Source: Liquorilactobacillus uvarum DSM 19971
GTDB lineage: Bacteria; Bacillota; Bacilli; Lactobacillales; Lactobacillaceae
Assembly: GCF_001434935.1 (NCBI RefSeq)
Contig: NZ_AZEG01000010.1
Coordinates: 19,836-83,835, forward strand
Length of the DNA: 64,000 nucleotides
Direction: 5' to 3'
Below the pieces are notes generated by a model, which searched no databases, was not told the DNA's origin, and worked only from the letters and a program-made list of their open reading frames with translations. Within the stretch, counting starts at the first letter, position 1. Each line of letters starts with the position of its first letter. Positions 43,495-52,791 of the stretch are shown piece by piece. The position numbers were made by a program, and so were the translations under genes.

Positions 43495-43923
43495 ATGGAA
43501 ATTGAAAAAATTCAGCCAGTTCCGCCAACAACACGAGTTCAGCCAATTGAGACTGATAATGATTTAGACGGTACTAACCTGGATCTACGGCGCTTAGCCC
43601 AAGATCTGTTAGCAGATAGTGACAGCAAATCTGAAAAAGATGAGGCCACAGTTGAATCTTCATCTAATTCCAAGAGTGATGAAGCATTTCAGGCAATTTC
43701 ACATGAGGATCTAAACAACGCAGTTAATGAAATGAACAAGCAGCTTCTGGGGCGTAACGTCCGCTTAAAGTTTAAAGTTCACGAAACAACTGGCCGGACC
43801 TATGTTCAGCTGATCAATATGAAAAATGATGACGTGATCAAAGAGATACCGCCAGCTAAAATGCTAGATGTAATTGGCAGTATATGGCAGCAGATGGGAA
43901 TCGTTGTCGATAAGAAAGGATAG
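43495..43923 (+). CDS. flaG: FlaG family protein
   Basis: The 142-residue protein has a variable, acidic first half and the FlaG domain in the second half (NEMNKQLLGRNVRLKFKVHE, VIKEIPPAKMLDVIG). FlaG proteins influence filament length. It has a GGGGAGG ribosome site and lies 9 nt before fliD. Confidence 0.9.
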   Translation: MEIEKIQPVPPTTRVQPIETDNDLDGTNLDLRRLAQDLLADSDSKSEKDEATVESSSNSKSDEAFQAISHEDLNNAVNEMNKQLLGRNVRLKFKVHETTGRTYVQLINMKNDDVIKEIPPAKMLDVIGSIWQQMGIVVDKKG

Positions 43924-43932
43924 TGATGTAAG

Positions 43933-45348
43933 ATGGCGAGCATTACAACAACTAGCGGTATTAGCAGCACTTTAGGACAATATTCAGGCATCACTGCTGA
44001 TGATATTGAAAGTTTACTTCAGGCTGATTCAGTTGGAAAAACTAAAGCACAAAATCAGATAACGACTCTGACGGATCAAAAAACGGCATGGAGCGATGTT
44101 AAAACTCGGTTAAACAACTTTTTAACCAAAGTTACAGCTTTACAGTCTGACGACACCTATCAGACTAAGAAAACCTCAAGTTCGGATGCAACGATTGCTT
44201 CAATCACTGGAGATACCACGTCTGCTGAAGGAACTTATGATTTAAAAGTCGATCAGTTAGCAACTGCCAGCAAAATAACAGGAACACGGCTTGATGTTAA
44301 AAGTAGTAAAACAGCTTTAGGTGTATCTGGTTCATTGACACTGACGAGTGCTGAAGAAGATACAGATGGTAATGCGAAAACTTTTGATTTTGACATCAGC
44401 GACACGGACTCTTTAAATGATATCGCCACTAAGATCAATAAAGAGACTAGCAATTCAAGCATTAAAGCCAGTGTGGTTGATAACCGGCTGGTATTGACGG
44501 ACAGTAAAATGGGTGCGCGTGACATCAGCATATCTGGTGATGCAGCTGATAGTCTTGGCTTAGGTTCGAGTGCAACAACATCAAAGGGTCAGTTTGCAAT
44601 TTTTGAACTTGATGGTATGAAAATTACGCGTGACACTAATACAGTTAGTGATGCGGTTGAAGGAACAACATTTACGCTTTCAAAAGTTAGCGATGATCAT
44701 GTCACACTTTCTTTGGCAAACGATACTTCTAAAACAGTTTCGGCAGTTAATGATATGGTGACACAATATAATAGCCTAATGAGTTTGATCAGTGATGATC
44801 TCAGTGTCGGTGATCCGAGCCAGTCGGATAATACGACAGGTAAATTGGCTGGTGATAGTGAGTTAATGAGATTACAGTCATCGTTGCGCAATATGATCAC
44901 AAATCCTTACATCACTGGCAGCACCTTGAATCCCAATAAAGTTGGTATCTCAACGGTTGATCGCGAGGGGACTTTAGGCTTAGATCAAGATAAGTTAAAT
45001 GCAGCTATTGCTGATGATCCGACTGCGGTCAAAAATATGTTCTATCAATCAACTGAAAACTCAATAGGTACAGTTACTTCTGAATCAGGCTATGCATCAG
45101 ATCTGTCTACAATGCTTAATACCTATCTAGTTGATAGTTCCGCTAATAAAGGAATCATTGCAACTAAGTCCGCTGGGTATGATTCCAGTATCAAGGATCT
45201 GAATAAGCAGATTGATGATTTTAATACAATGCTAGATGCTAAAAAAACACAGTATGTTGATATGTTTACTCGTCTTGATGAAGTTATGATGGAGGCGCAG
45301 TCACAAATGAGTTATCTAACGAGTCAGACATCATCGCTTTCAAGCTAG
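43933..45348 (+). CDS. fliD: Filament cap protein FliD
   Basis: The 471-residue protein has the FliD N-terminal domain (GQYSGITADDIESLLQAD), the central FliD_N/FliD_C domains, and a C-terminal coiled coil ending in repeated Ser/Gln/Thr. It forms the cap under which flagellin polymerises. It is the second gene of the flaG unit. Confidence 0.95.
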   Translation: MASITTTSGISSTLGQYSGITADDIESLLQADSVGKTKAQNQITTLTDQKTAWSDVKTRLNNFLTKVTALQSDDTYQTKKTSSSDATIASITGDTTSAEGTYDLKVDQLATASKITGTRLDVKSSKTALGVSGSLTLTSAEEDTDGNAKTFDFDISDTDSLNDIATKINKETSNSSIKASVVDNRLVLTDSKMGARDISISGDAADSLGLGSSATTSKGQFAIFELDGMKITRDTNTVSDAVEGTTFTLSKVSDDHVTLSLANDTSKTVSAVNDMVTQYNSLMSLISDDLSVGDPSQSDNTTGKLAGDSELMRLQSSLRNMITNPYITGSTLNPNKVGISTVDREGTLGLDQDKLNAAIADDPTAVKNMFYQSTENSIGTVTSESGYASDLSTMLNTYLVDSSANKGIIATKSAGYDSSIKDLNKQIDDFNTMLDAKKTQYVDMFTRLDEVMMEAQSQMSYLTSQTSSLSS

Positions 45349-45365
45349 AAAATAGGTGATATGAA

Positions 45366-45701
45366 TTGAATAAGAATAAAGAACTGCTTGAAAAACTGCA
45401 GCAGCTGAATTCCCTTTTGGGCTCTTGGGATGGTCAGGATCTTGATCAGGCTGAGCGTATTCTAAAAGATTCGCGGGCTATGATTACTGTTTTGGACAGC
45501 ATATCACTTAAGCAACTGACCAGTTCTGAAAAAGAAGTCGTTGACCTAATTGTGGCACAATATGGTAAACTAGTGCATGTTCTTTCTGCTAAAAAAGGAC
45601 AATTGGCAAAAAAAATTGCACAGTTGAATAAGCCTAATAGTACGATCAGAACATATTTGCAGCAGGAACAAGGTGCGTCACTTATTGACGTTGATTTTTA
45701 A
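45366..45701 (+). CDS. fliT: FliT-like flagellar export chaperone
   Basis: The 111-residue helical protein lies directly between fliD and fliS. Length, helical charge pattern and position fit FliT, the FliD chaperone, although this family is poorly conserved. It starts at TTG with AGGTGA nearby. The order fliD-fliT-fliS is swapped compared with fliD-fliS-fliT of Bacillus. Confidence 0.72.
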   Translation: MNKNKELLEKLQQLNSLLGSWDGQDLDQAERILKDSRAMITVLDSISLKQLTSSEKEVVDLIVAQYGKLVHVLSAKKGQLAKKIAQLNKPNSTIRTYLQQEQGASLIDVDF

Positions 45702-45717
45702 GGAGTGGGAATGAGAA

Positions 45718-46095
45718 ATGGGCTACGAAAATGCCAAAAACAGTTACCTGAGGAATCAGGTAATGGGTGCTTCGCCAAATAAATTAATTGATATGTTATA
45801 CCAAGGTGCGATTAAAAGTGTTAAAATCGCAGGCATTGCGATTGAAAATAATGATGCCAAAAAGGCACATAAAGAATTGATTCGTGCACAAGATATCTTG
45901 ATGGAGCTTAAGGGTTCACTCAACACTGAGATTGAAGGTAATGTACCTGAGAACCTTGAATCTTTGTATGAATTCATGTACCAGCAGCTTGTTAAGGCTA
46001 ATATGAACAAGGACCAAACTTTATTGCCACCAGTTGTTAAAATGTTGACGGAATTGCTTGATGCGTGGGAACAAATAACAACAGAAGTGAAATAG
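45718..46095 (+). CDS. fliS: Flagellin export chaperone FliS
   Basis: The 125-residue protein shows the FliS pattern (YLRNQVMGASPNKLIDMLYQGAI and a C-terminal LTELLDAWEQI). It binds the flagellin C terminus before export. AAGGAG precedes ATG, and a terminator follows the gene. Confidence 0.95.
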   Translation: MGYENAKNSYLRNQVMGASPNKLIDMLYQGAIKSVKIAGIAIENNDAKKAHKELIRAQDILMELKGSLNTEIEGNVPENLESLYEFMYQQLVKANMNKDQTLLPPVVKMLTELLDAWEQITTEVK

Positions 46096-46105
46096 TTGGA
46101 ATTAA

Positions 46106-46142
46106 AAAGCCGCCTTGATTAAATGTTTTCAGGGCGGTTTTA
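46106..46142 (+). terminator. Terminator after fliS
   Basis: Stem 46106-46118 with 46129-46141 (13 bp, with wobble pairs), followed by a short T run. Confidence 0.78.
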
Positions 46143-46184
46143 ATACATAATAGTTTGTGAAAAGTATAAGGGGTAAGTTATTTT

Positions 46185-48377
46185 ATGAATAGAACAATTG
46201 ATGGTGATGTGTGGGAGTCTCCGACTGCCAAAAATAAAAAATGCTTGTTGACGATTTCATTATTGGTTTCAAATAGTATTACAACAATTCATAAATGTTT
46301 AGAGTCATTGCGACCACTACTTGAACAGGTGGATAGTGAATTAATCATTGTTGATACTGTTGGTGCGGAAAAAAGTGATGGTTCGCTTGAAGTTGCAAAG
46401 AAATATGCAGATAAGATCATTCGGTTTGAATGGTGTGATGATTTCGCCGCAGCACGCAATGCAGGATTAAAATTGGCACAGGGTGAATGGTTCCTTTTTA
46501 TTGATGATGATGAGTGGTTTGATAACGTTGATGATTTTGTAGCTTTTTTTAAAAATAAAGTTGAGTCTAAAAAATATAATACTATCTATTTCAACAAACA
46601 TAATTATCAAAATCTTGAAGGAACGATATATAGAGAAATAAAAACACCCCAATGCATTAAGTTATTCAAAGGGCTAAAGTTTGAAGGCCGAATTCATGAA
46701 CGTTTTTCGTTAATGCACTTGCCTTTCAAACATATTGATGCGTTTGTTCATCATTATGGCTATGTTGGTAAGAGTAGTGGGAAAAAGCTTGAGCGCAACG
46801 AGAAACTGCTTAAAGAGGCTTTAATTGAAGATCCACAGAATATGCATATGTGGGCGCAATTATTAGCTGGTTATGGTGTCAAGACAGAGGAAGAACGAAA
46901 AAAAGTTAAAAAAGAAGCTGTAACGGCCTTAAAGCAGTTTGAGCAAATTAAGAAGCAAGATGGCAGCATCCAACGAGACGGTTTTACTGTATTTGCTTAC
47001 CTATTAAGAGCATTGATAGCTGAAAAAAAATGGAAAACAGCATTAGAAGTAAAACAAGAGTATGAACCACTGTTGCGTCTTGTACAATATGAGTGCTGCA
47101 TTTTAGATAACCTTACTTATATTATTTTTATCAACTCTAAAAGGGAAAATGAAGCCGTAAAATATGTTTTAGACTATGTCAAAAATTACCACTGGCTACA
47201 AAAACATAAAGAAGAATATCTTAAGCAAGAGTCTTTTTATTTTAAAAATGATGTTTCACTAGCTAAGCTTTTTGGATTAAGCGCGAATCTTTTGATTCAT
47301 GAAAGGGAAAAAGAAAATTGGCAGAAAATCCTGCATGTGGCGGAAAAGCTCCCGTGGGCAGGCAGTGTTAAGTATATTAATCAGGCATTGCCAATAGTAA
47401 TACTTGCTGCATATCATGAAAATAATTTAAAAATTTTACAGGATGTTTGTGAACAGATAGCGGATAAGGGAGGCAAACTTCCAGTCATTTTTGGAATTGC
47501 TGTCAGAGCAGTGAAAGAAGATCTAGAAGTTGATGAGAAAAAATTTGTAAAGTTTATTGCGAAGCTTCAAAGTGAAGATGCATTTATTTTGATCCAAAGA
47601 GCTTTAGATGCAGAAAGAACGGGCATGTTTACACAAAGAATGAGTAAATTGCAAAAAGCTCAAGTTAAATGTACCGTGCCTTATGATGAGCTATTTTCAT
47701 TACTGATTCGCAATAAAATTGATCCAACTCCACATATCGAATCGCTTGCTTATGAAGAATATTTGGCAACTGTAAATCAAATTGTAATCGTCTATGCTAA
47801 AAAGCGTGCACAAATTCCAGCCTTTGCTGAACAGATCGAGCAAGTTTGGGATATTTGTTCAAAACGCGAGCTACTTTTGATGTCACTGAGACATAAGTAC
47901 CTGTTTAGTTCTGACATTACAACGGCTGAGATTAAGAATGAGCTAGGAAATTATGCGGATAATGTAGTTAATTTTGCTCAAACGATTTATTTGCCAGAAT
48001 TATTAGAGGGTGAAACATCTAGTATGTTGCCAAGTGAAATTCGTTTTGGAATTTTTGTACAGCGTGCGATTGCGGAAAGAAAAGCAGAGCATGAAGCACA
48101 ATATTTAGCTGATCTAAGACAAGGTCTGAAATATTATGAAGCTGCAGATCGATTGATAAAAAGACTACTGCGGGAGTACGATGAAAAAAATCAAAAACAG
48201 CAGCAGGTAAACGCTGAAATGGCTCGTTTAGGGAGCCAAGTCAAAGTGCAGGTGCTTGAGATGCTCCAGCGAGGGGAGAACAAGCAAGCAGAACCATTAA
48301 TTCTTGAACTTGCGGAATTATTGCCAGGAGATTTGGAAGTTAAAAAATTATGGGTCTTGTGTCACCGGGGGTTGTAA
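46185..48377 (+). CDS. Family 2 glycosyltransferase with a long helical-repeat tail
   Basis: The first 240 residues or so form a GT-A glycosyltransferase family 2 domain: LTISLLVSNSITTI start, FAAARNAGLKLAQGEW, then the nucleotide-sugar/metal motif FIDDDEWF. The remaining ~490 residues are helical and TPR-like, with no membrane segment, so it acts in the cytoplasm. It follows the fliS terminator by about 40 nt. Many flagellated Firmicutes have a glycosyltransferase next to flagellin that glycosylates it; that role is inferred from position. It could instead modify another surface protein. Confidence 0.8.
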   Translation: MNRTIDGDVWESPTAKNKKCLLTISLLVSNSITTIHKCLESLRPLLEQVDSELIIVDTVGAEKSDGSLEVAKKYADKIIRFEWCDDFAAARNAGLKLAQGEWFLFIDDDEWFDNVDDFVAFFKNKVESKKYNTIYFNKHNYQNLEGTIYREIKTPQCIKLFKGLKFEGRIHERFSLMHLPFKHIDAFVHHYGYVGKSSGKKLERNEKLLKEALIEDPQNMHMWAQLLAGYGVKTEEERKKVKKEAVTALKQFEQIKKQDGSIQRDGFTVFAYLLRALIAEKKWKTALEVKQEYEPLLRLVQYECCILDNLTYIIFINSKRENEAVKYVLDYVKNYHWLQKHKEEYLKQESFYFKNDVSLAKLFGLSANLLIHEREKENWQKILHVAEKLPWAGSVKYINQALPIVILAAYHENNLKILQDVCEQIADKGGKLPVIFGIAVRAVKEDLEVDEKKFVKFIAKLQSEDAFILIQRALDAERTGMFTQRMSKLQKAQVKCTVPYDELFSLLIRNKIDPTPHIESLAYEEYLATVNQIVIVYAKKRAQIPAFAEQIEQVWDICSKRELLLMSLRHKYLFSSDITTAEIKNELGNYADNVVNFAQTIYLPELLEGETSSMLPSEIRFGIFVQRAIAERKAEHEAQYLADLRQGLKYYEAADRLIKRLLREYDEKNQKQQQVNAEMARLGSQVKVQVLEMLQRGENKQAEPLILELAELLPGDLEVKKLWVLCHRGL

Positions 48378-48405
48378 GACTAATTTTTAGGGGGGAGAAA
48401 AACAA

Positions 48406-49521
48406 ATGAGATTGAATAGAAAATTAGTTTTGCTTTTGGTGTTTACAGGACTAATGATGGTGGTTACTGCCTGCACTTCCAGCAACCAACCAGCATTTGC
48501 CAACAAGGATAGCAGCGCATCGACACAGAAAAAGACAGTTAAGGACTCAACTAAGAAGAATCAAAGTGATGTGTCAGCTTCTTCTAGTTCAGAAGGTACT
48601 AGTTCAAGTAGCAGCCCCACCAAGCATGAAACAACTCATTGGAACGGTGCCAAAGCGGCTGCCCTGAGCAAATTTATAGATCAGTGGCAGCAGACGATGG
48701 ATCAGCAATATGAGAGTTACACACTCACCAAGAATGTTAATTTTTACGGGGTGAAGTATCCCAATGAGCTGGCGAAGAAGACAACAGCAGTTGATGACCA
48801 ACAGGTTTCAATTGAATGGTCAGATACAGGCAGCGGTACTAAAGAATATGAAGTGCTAGCTGTTTATTCTGATGCTGAACATACTCAAAATATGGGCGAG
48901 CATTTATATCTTTTTGCGTTGCATAATGGGCAGCCTGAAGTGCTGGTTACACAACAGAATCAGGGGATGCCTGATCATTTGATTCATTTTAAGCAGACAG
49001 AAAATAAAGTATTGAGCACTGGATTTTCCAACATTGTTAAGGGGCAAAGTGCAACGGTCCCAAGTTCAAGCAGTCAGAGCAAGAGTCAGAAGACAGCTTC
49101 AATTGTCCCAGCTGCTCTGAAACGGGCATGGTATGGTTATGACCAGGACGGCAAGCTTGATACGGTCACGATTACGGATGATACTTTAATTGCAGATGGA
49201 TCTAAAGTTTATCTGCATGTGCGTAATGGCAACACTGACTCATCGCAGGATACTGAACACTCAGATTGGGCTAGTGTAACTCAGCAAAATATTCGTGGTA
49301 TCAACTTTGTGAACCTTAAAGGCTGGAATCAAACAGCTGGTGCCGGTGAATACTATGGTGTTAAACAAGAAAGTTATAATGGCCAAAATATTGACGTTAT
49401 GGTAGAAGCTGGCGGAGCTGGAGCTTGGTGCTCCCAAACGTATTATAGTTCAGCCGATTTAGCCAAAAAAATGCAAGGGCAAAAGTACAATGATATTACG
49501 TATTATGATGATGCTGATTAA
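48406..49521 (+). CDS. DUF4767-type surface lipoprotein
   Basis: The 371-residue protein has a signal peptide ending in lipobox VTAC (Cys23), a Ser/Lys/Thr-rich stretch (about 24-72), and a domain beginning WNGAKAAALSKFIDQWQQTMDQQYESY that matches DUF4767 of lactobacilli. A second Ser-rich linker (about 222-236) leads to a C-terminal domain of unknown role. It should be lipid-anchored outside the membrane. Function is unknown, and I see no link to the flagellar genes except proximity. Confidence 0.82.
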   Translation: MRLNRKLVLLLVFTGLMMVVTACTSSNQPAFANKDSSASTQKKTVKDSTKKNQSDVSASSSSEGTSSSSSPTKHETTHWNGAKAAALSKFIDQWQQTMDQQYESYTLTKNVNFYGVKYPNELAKKTTAVDDQQVSIEWSDTGSGTKEYEVLAVYSDAEHTQNMGEHLYLFALHNGQPEVLVTQQNQGMPDHLIHFKQTENKVLSTGFSNIVKGQSATVPSSSSQSKSQKTASIVPAALKRAWYGYDQDGKLDTVTITDDTLIADGSKVYLHVRNGNTDSSQDTEHSDWASVTQQNIRGINFVNLKGWNQTAGAGEYYGVKQESYNGQNIDVMVEAGGAGAWCSQTYYSSADLAKKMQGQKYNDITYYDDAD

Positions 49522-49576
49522 AGCTAAAAAATGTTGTCTGATAGGCGGAAGAGACAGTTTTTAAGGAAGTGCTGTA

Positions 49577-50227
49577 ATGCAGAAGATAACAGGATTCAAG
49601 CTCACAGGTACAGCAGAGTTTAAAGAGCCGATGGCTGTGTACATGAAGAACAAGTTTCCGTTTGTCGGGGTCAAGACACCTGCACGCAAACAGCAGTCTA
49701 AAGAACTTATCAAATTGAGCAGAAAATTGCCTTTGAAGGAATTATTAAAGACGGTTAATGAACTTTACCAGCGGGCTGAGCGCGAGTATCAGTATGTAGC
49801 AATTGATATCGGTTTTGAGAATGTTAAACGCTTTTCATTTGTTGAAATACAAGCACTCACGCAATTTGTTATGCAAAAATCATGGTGGGATTCAGTTGAT
49901 GCTTGGCGCAAAGTGTTCGGTAAGTACGTGCAGCTGCATCCCAGCGAAAAAAGGCAGGTTTTTGGTCTTTTCTACAAGCATGAAAATTTTTGGATGAGAC
50001 GCATCTCTATTTTGCTTCAGCTTCTTGAAAAAAAGACGTTGAATAAAGAACTTTTAATGGAAGCAATTCTCTATGATCAGACAACAGATGAATTTTTTAT
50101 TCAAAAAGCAATCGGTTGGGCCTTGCGTAACTACAGTAAGTACAACCCTCTTTGGGTCAAGAGTTTTATAGCTGCACATAGCTTGAGCAAATTGGCAGTG
50201 CGTGAGGCAAGTGTCTACCTAGGATGA
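49577..50227 (+). CDS. DNA alkylation repair protein (AlkD-like)
   Basis: The 216-residue all-helical protein has HEAT-like repeats of the AlkD/AlkC superfamily, including VGVKTPARKQQSKEL, WWDSVDAWRKVFGKY and FIQKAIGWALRNYSKYNP. AlkD enzymes remove bulky alkylated bases. The tryptophan and aspartate residues typical of the family (WDSVD) are present. It has an AAGGAAGTG site and appears to be transcribed alone. Confidence 0.87.
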   Translation: MQKITGFKLTGTAEFKEPMAVYMKNKFPFVGVKTPARKQQSKELIKLSRKLPLKELLKTVNELYQRAEREYQYVAIDIGFENVKRFSFVEIQALTQFVMQKSWWDSVDAWRKVFGKYVQLHPSEKRQVFGLFYKHENFWMRRISILLQLLEKKTLNKELLMEAILYDQTTDEFFIQKAIGWALRNYSKYNPLWVKSFIAAHSLSKLAVREASVYLG

Positions 50228-50516
50228 TTATAAATTACCCAGACAATAGGTGACGTTGGTAATATTGACTTTACTTGAGTATGTTTGAAAGATAGGATAA
50301 TGGATTGCAGCCAGCTTGTAAGATTCTGACATAATGCTATTTTTATAGCTGATTTAATTCTTTTACCCGGCGTATAGTTTTTCAGATTTAATTCTCTGAG
50401 GCCTATTTTTTGTGCTAAAAAGGTCTTCAGCAAACTTAATATTTCAAATGAAACCGAATTCATTATAAGATTAGGTTGATAGTAACTGCTTACGACTCAT
50501 TTTAAGGAGGCAGGTT
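50228..50516. other. Intergenic stretch without a recognised gene
   Basis: About 290 bp with only a weak minus-strand frame (50463-50215, 82 codons) that has no ribosome site or recognisable motif. I see nothing I can support. Confidence 0.4.
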
Positions 50517-51047
50517 ATGAATTATACACGTGATTATTTAATGTCCGCAGCTATTTTCGGAACATTTAGTTTTTGCTGGTTGGGTTGGGCAGAAGAAAAG
50601 CCACGAGCAGAATGGCGTTTGTGGCTTGGTATCACAAGCGCTATTGCGTTTATCTTGGGTGTTGCAGGAGGTGTTTTAAGTTATCTGCATTGGAATGATA
50701 TTTCGATATTGAATCAAAATAGCAGCCTTCATTGGTTTATAACGATTTTCTTTTCTGAGATTCTATTGATTGCTATAGGAGCCGTATTTTTACTGGTTAA
50801 GAAGCATAGCACTTGGGTGTCGCTCTGGGTTAGCTTTGTTGTAGCGATTCACTTTATTGGCTTAAAGTTTGTTTTTGCTGACAGTTCATTGTTCCTGCTA
50901 GCATTTTTGATGTTGCTGGTAACTATTGGAGCTGTGCCTCTAGCAAAACACTTTGAGGTCGCTCCAAGCGCTATTTTAGGAATCGGTAATGGAGTTTGTC
51001 TATTGGCTTTTTCGATACTGAGTTTTGGTAGGTTTATCTTAACTTGA
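50517..51047 (+). CDS. Membrane protein of unknown function
   Basis: The 176-residue protein has about five or six hydrophobic helices. I do not recognise a family with certainty; length and helix pattern recall small uncharacterised membrane proteins of lactobacilli. AAGGAGG precedes ATG. A strong terminator follows, so it is a single-gene unit. Confidence 0.75.
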   Translation: MNYTRDYLMSAAIFGTFSFCWLGWAEEKPRAEWRLWLGITSAIAFILGVAGGVLSYLHWNDISILNQNSSLHWFITIFFSEILLIAIGAVFLLVKKHSTWVSLWVSFVVAIHFIGLKFVFADSSLFLLAFLMLLVTIGAVPLAKHFEVAPSAILGIGNGVCLLAFSILSFGRFILT

Positions 51048-51113
51048 TTTAGAAAGATTTTGTTTTTTAAAGCCATTGATGGCTGTTTAATTAAAGAATG
51101 ATTTTGACTAACC

Positions 51114-51158
51114 AAATAATCTCTAGTAACTGCTATCGAGTTATTAAGAGATTATTTT
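51114..51158 (+). terminator. Strong terminator after the membrane protein gene
   Basis: The 11-bp perfect stem 51114-51124 with 51147-51157 is extended by an inner stem (AGTAACT with AGTTATT) and followed by a short T-rich tail. Confidence 0.75.
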
Positions 51159-51221
51159 ACCCAAAATAGAATATTGTTATTCATCATTGTAATTGTTTTG
51201 AAGAAGAGTTAAACTATTTCT

Positions 51222-51509
51222 ATGAATATCGAAATAGCAAAAGAAAATAAACTAGCGGAATTATTCGGCGCCCTTAGTGAACCTAATCGTATTCGAATCA
51301 TTAAGATCTTAAGGGATAGTGACCATGAATTGAATTGTGGTGAAGTAAGCCGTCTGTTGCAAATAGCACCTTCGACGGTTTCATATCATTTTAAGGCATT
51401 GCGCCAAGCTGGACTAACTAAAACTAGGCAGCAGGCCCAGACTAAATATTTGTCTTTAAATATGGAAACATTCAATAGATATCTGCCTAGTTTTTTGGAT
51501 TCATTATGA
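51222..51509 (+). CDS. ArsR-family transcriptional regulator
   Basis: The 95-residue winged-helix protein has LSEPNRIRIIKILRD and the recognition helix APSTVSYHFKALRQAGLTKTRQQ. No metal-binding cysteine pair is visible in the recognition helix (one Cys at CGEVSRL). It lies 60 nt before a glutathione transferase-like gene, which it may control. It is clearly related to the second ArsR protein at 52418. Confidence 0.88.
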   Translation: MNIEIAKENKLAELFGALSEPNRIRIIKILRDSDHELNCGEVSRLLQIAPSTVSYHFKALRQAGLTKTRQQAQTKYLSLNMETFNRYLPSFLDSL

Positions 51510-51569
51510 ATCCTTTTTATTTTAAATTGTTATTTCGATGAATATAAAAATAAAGAAAGAAGAATTACT

Positions 51570-52205
51570 ATGAAATTATTTTATGCTTCTGGTTCCAGCT
51601 CTATGGCGCCACATATTTTGTTGGAGGAAAGTGGTATGTCATATTCATTGGAGAAGGTGAATTTGGACACTAAGACTTGGAATGGTGGAGATTATAATTT
51701 ACTGAATCCTAAATCTTATGTCCCAGTCTTGAAAACAGATAGTGATAGTGTACTGACAGAATGCGCAGTTATCTTGGAATATATTGGTGAGCAAACAAAC
51801 GGAAATCACTTGATAGAGAAATATGGGAGTAGAAGCTATTGGGAACAAAGGATGTGGTTAAACTACATAGCGACTGAGTTACATAAAAACTTCATTTCGC
51901 CCTTTAGAAAAGGCAATTGGCTGCCAAATACAGATGATTCGAAGAAATTTGTCTATAATCGGGTCCTTCCCAGACTGAAGTTTGTCGACAATGTCTTGAA
52001 ACAACAGGAATATTTGGTTAACAATAAATTTTCCGCTCCTGATGCCTATTTGTTTGTGATAACTAACTGGATCAAAAGATTAGGGTATAGTTTTGACGAC
52101 TTTAAGAACTTACAGAGATTTGACTCTAAGATGAGAGAACGTCCAGCAGTTCAACGTGTTTTGGAGCAGGAGGGCAAGGCGCACACTTTGCAAGAAAAAG
52201 TTTGA
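51570..52205 (+). CDS. Glutathione S-transferase-like protein (beta-class type)
   Basis: The 211-residue protein has a thioredoxin-like N-terminal domain ([41 protein letters not shown]) and a helical C-terminal domain ([26 protein letters not shown]). It resembles proteobacterial beta-class enzymes such as E. coli GstA. The usual active-site Cys10 is Ser10 here, while the conserved His near 106 is kept. GST genes are uncommon in lactobacilli, so acquisition by transfer is possible. It is probably co-transcribed with the ArsR gene. Confidence 0.85.
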   Translation: MKLFYASGSSSMAPHILLEESGMSYSLEKVNLDTKTWNGGDYNLLNPKSYVPVLKTDSDSVLTECAVILEYIGEQTNGNHLIEKYGSRSYWEQRMWLNYIATELHKNFISPFRKGNWLPNTDDSKKFVYNRVLPRLKFVDNVLKQQEYLVNNKFSAPDAYLFVITNWIKRLGYSFDDFKNLQRFDSKMRERPAVQRVLEQEGKAHTLQEKV

Positions 52206-52417
52206 CGAGTTCGTAGCTAGCATAAGGTTTGAAAAAATAATTTAAAATTGGTTCCTATAACAGCTGAGCAGGAGGTATTGGATTACAGCAGTCACATCAT
52301 ACTTAAATAATTAATCTTAAAACAAAGATTGGAATTTTTATTACGTAATCTAAACGTTGCATATTGTTCAATTTATTTTTACTTGAAATATTATACAAAA
52401 AGTGAGGATATTGTTTT

Positions 52418-52711
52418 ATGGATATCAAACAATCAAATACAGATACAGAAATTAAACAGCGAGTTTTCTTTGCTCTTTCCGATCCGGGACGGTACAAAAT
52501 TATTTCTATGCTTTATCATGTTGGTCACGAAATGGGGTGCAATGAATTGAATCAGCATGTGGAAATTGACAAATCAACTATGTCTTATCATTTGCGGACA
52601 TTAAGAGAGATTGGAATTACCAATACCCGTACGCAGGGAAGGCAGAAGTACGTTAGTTTAAACATAGAGAAAATTGAAAATTTGCTTCCTGGTTTGCTGA
52701 AATTGCTCTGA
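52418..52711 (+). CDS. ArsR-family transcriptional regulator (second copy)
   Basis: The 97-residue winged-helix protein has LSDPGRYKIISML and recognition helix IDKSTMSYHLRTLREIGITNTRTQ. It closely resembles the ArsR protein at 51222, pointing to a duplication. It is followed by a terminator and then an MFS transporter, its likely target. The 210 bp before it hold no gene that I can see. Confidence 0.87.
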   Translation: MDIKQSNTDTEIKQRVFFALSDPGRYKIISMLYHVGHEMGCNELNQHVEIDKSTMSYHLRTLREIGITNTRTQGRQKYVSLNIEKIENLLPGLLKLL

Positions 52712-52742
52712 TAAGCACGGCACAATTAGTGCTTATTTTTTT
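52711..52742 (+). terminator. Terminator between the second arsR gene and the MFS gene
   Basis: ATAAGCAC (52711-52718) pairs with GTGCTTAT (52729-52736), followed by a T run. The stem begins in the arsR stop codon. Confidence 0.78.
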
Positions 52743-52791
52743 GGATAATTGTTTGATAATAATAAAACTATAAAACAGTTGGAGGCAAATA

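Noticed and set aside
50215..50463. Minus-strand frame of 82 codons after the AlkD-like gene
   Set aside because: No ribosome site, no recognisable motif; probably chance.
52329..52550. Plus-strand frame of 73 codons overlapping the second arsR gene
   Set aside because: It runs in another frame through a well supported ArsR gene and lacks a ribosome site.
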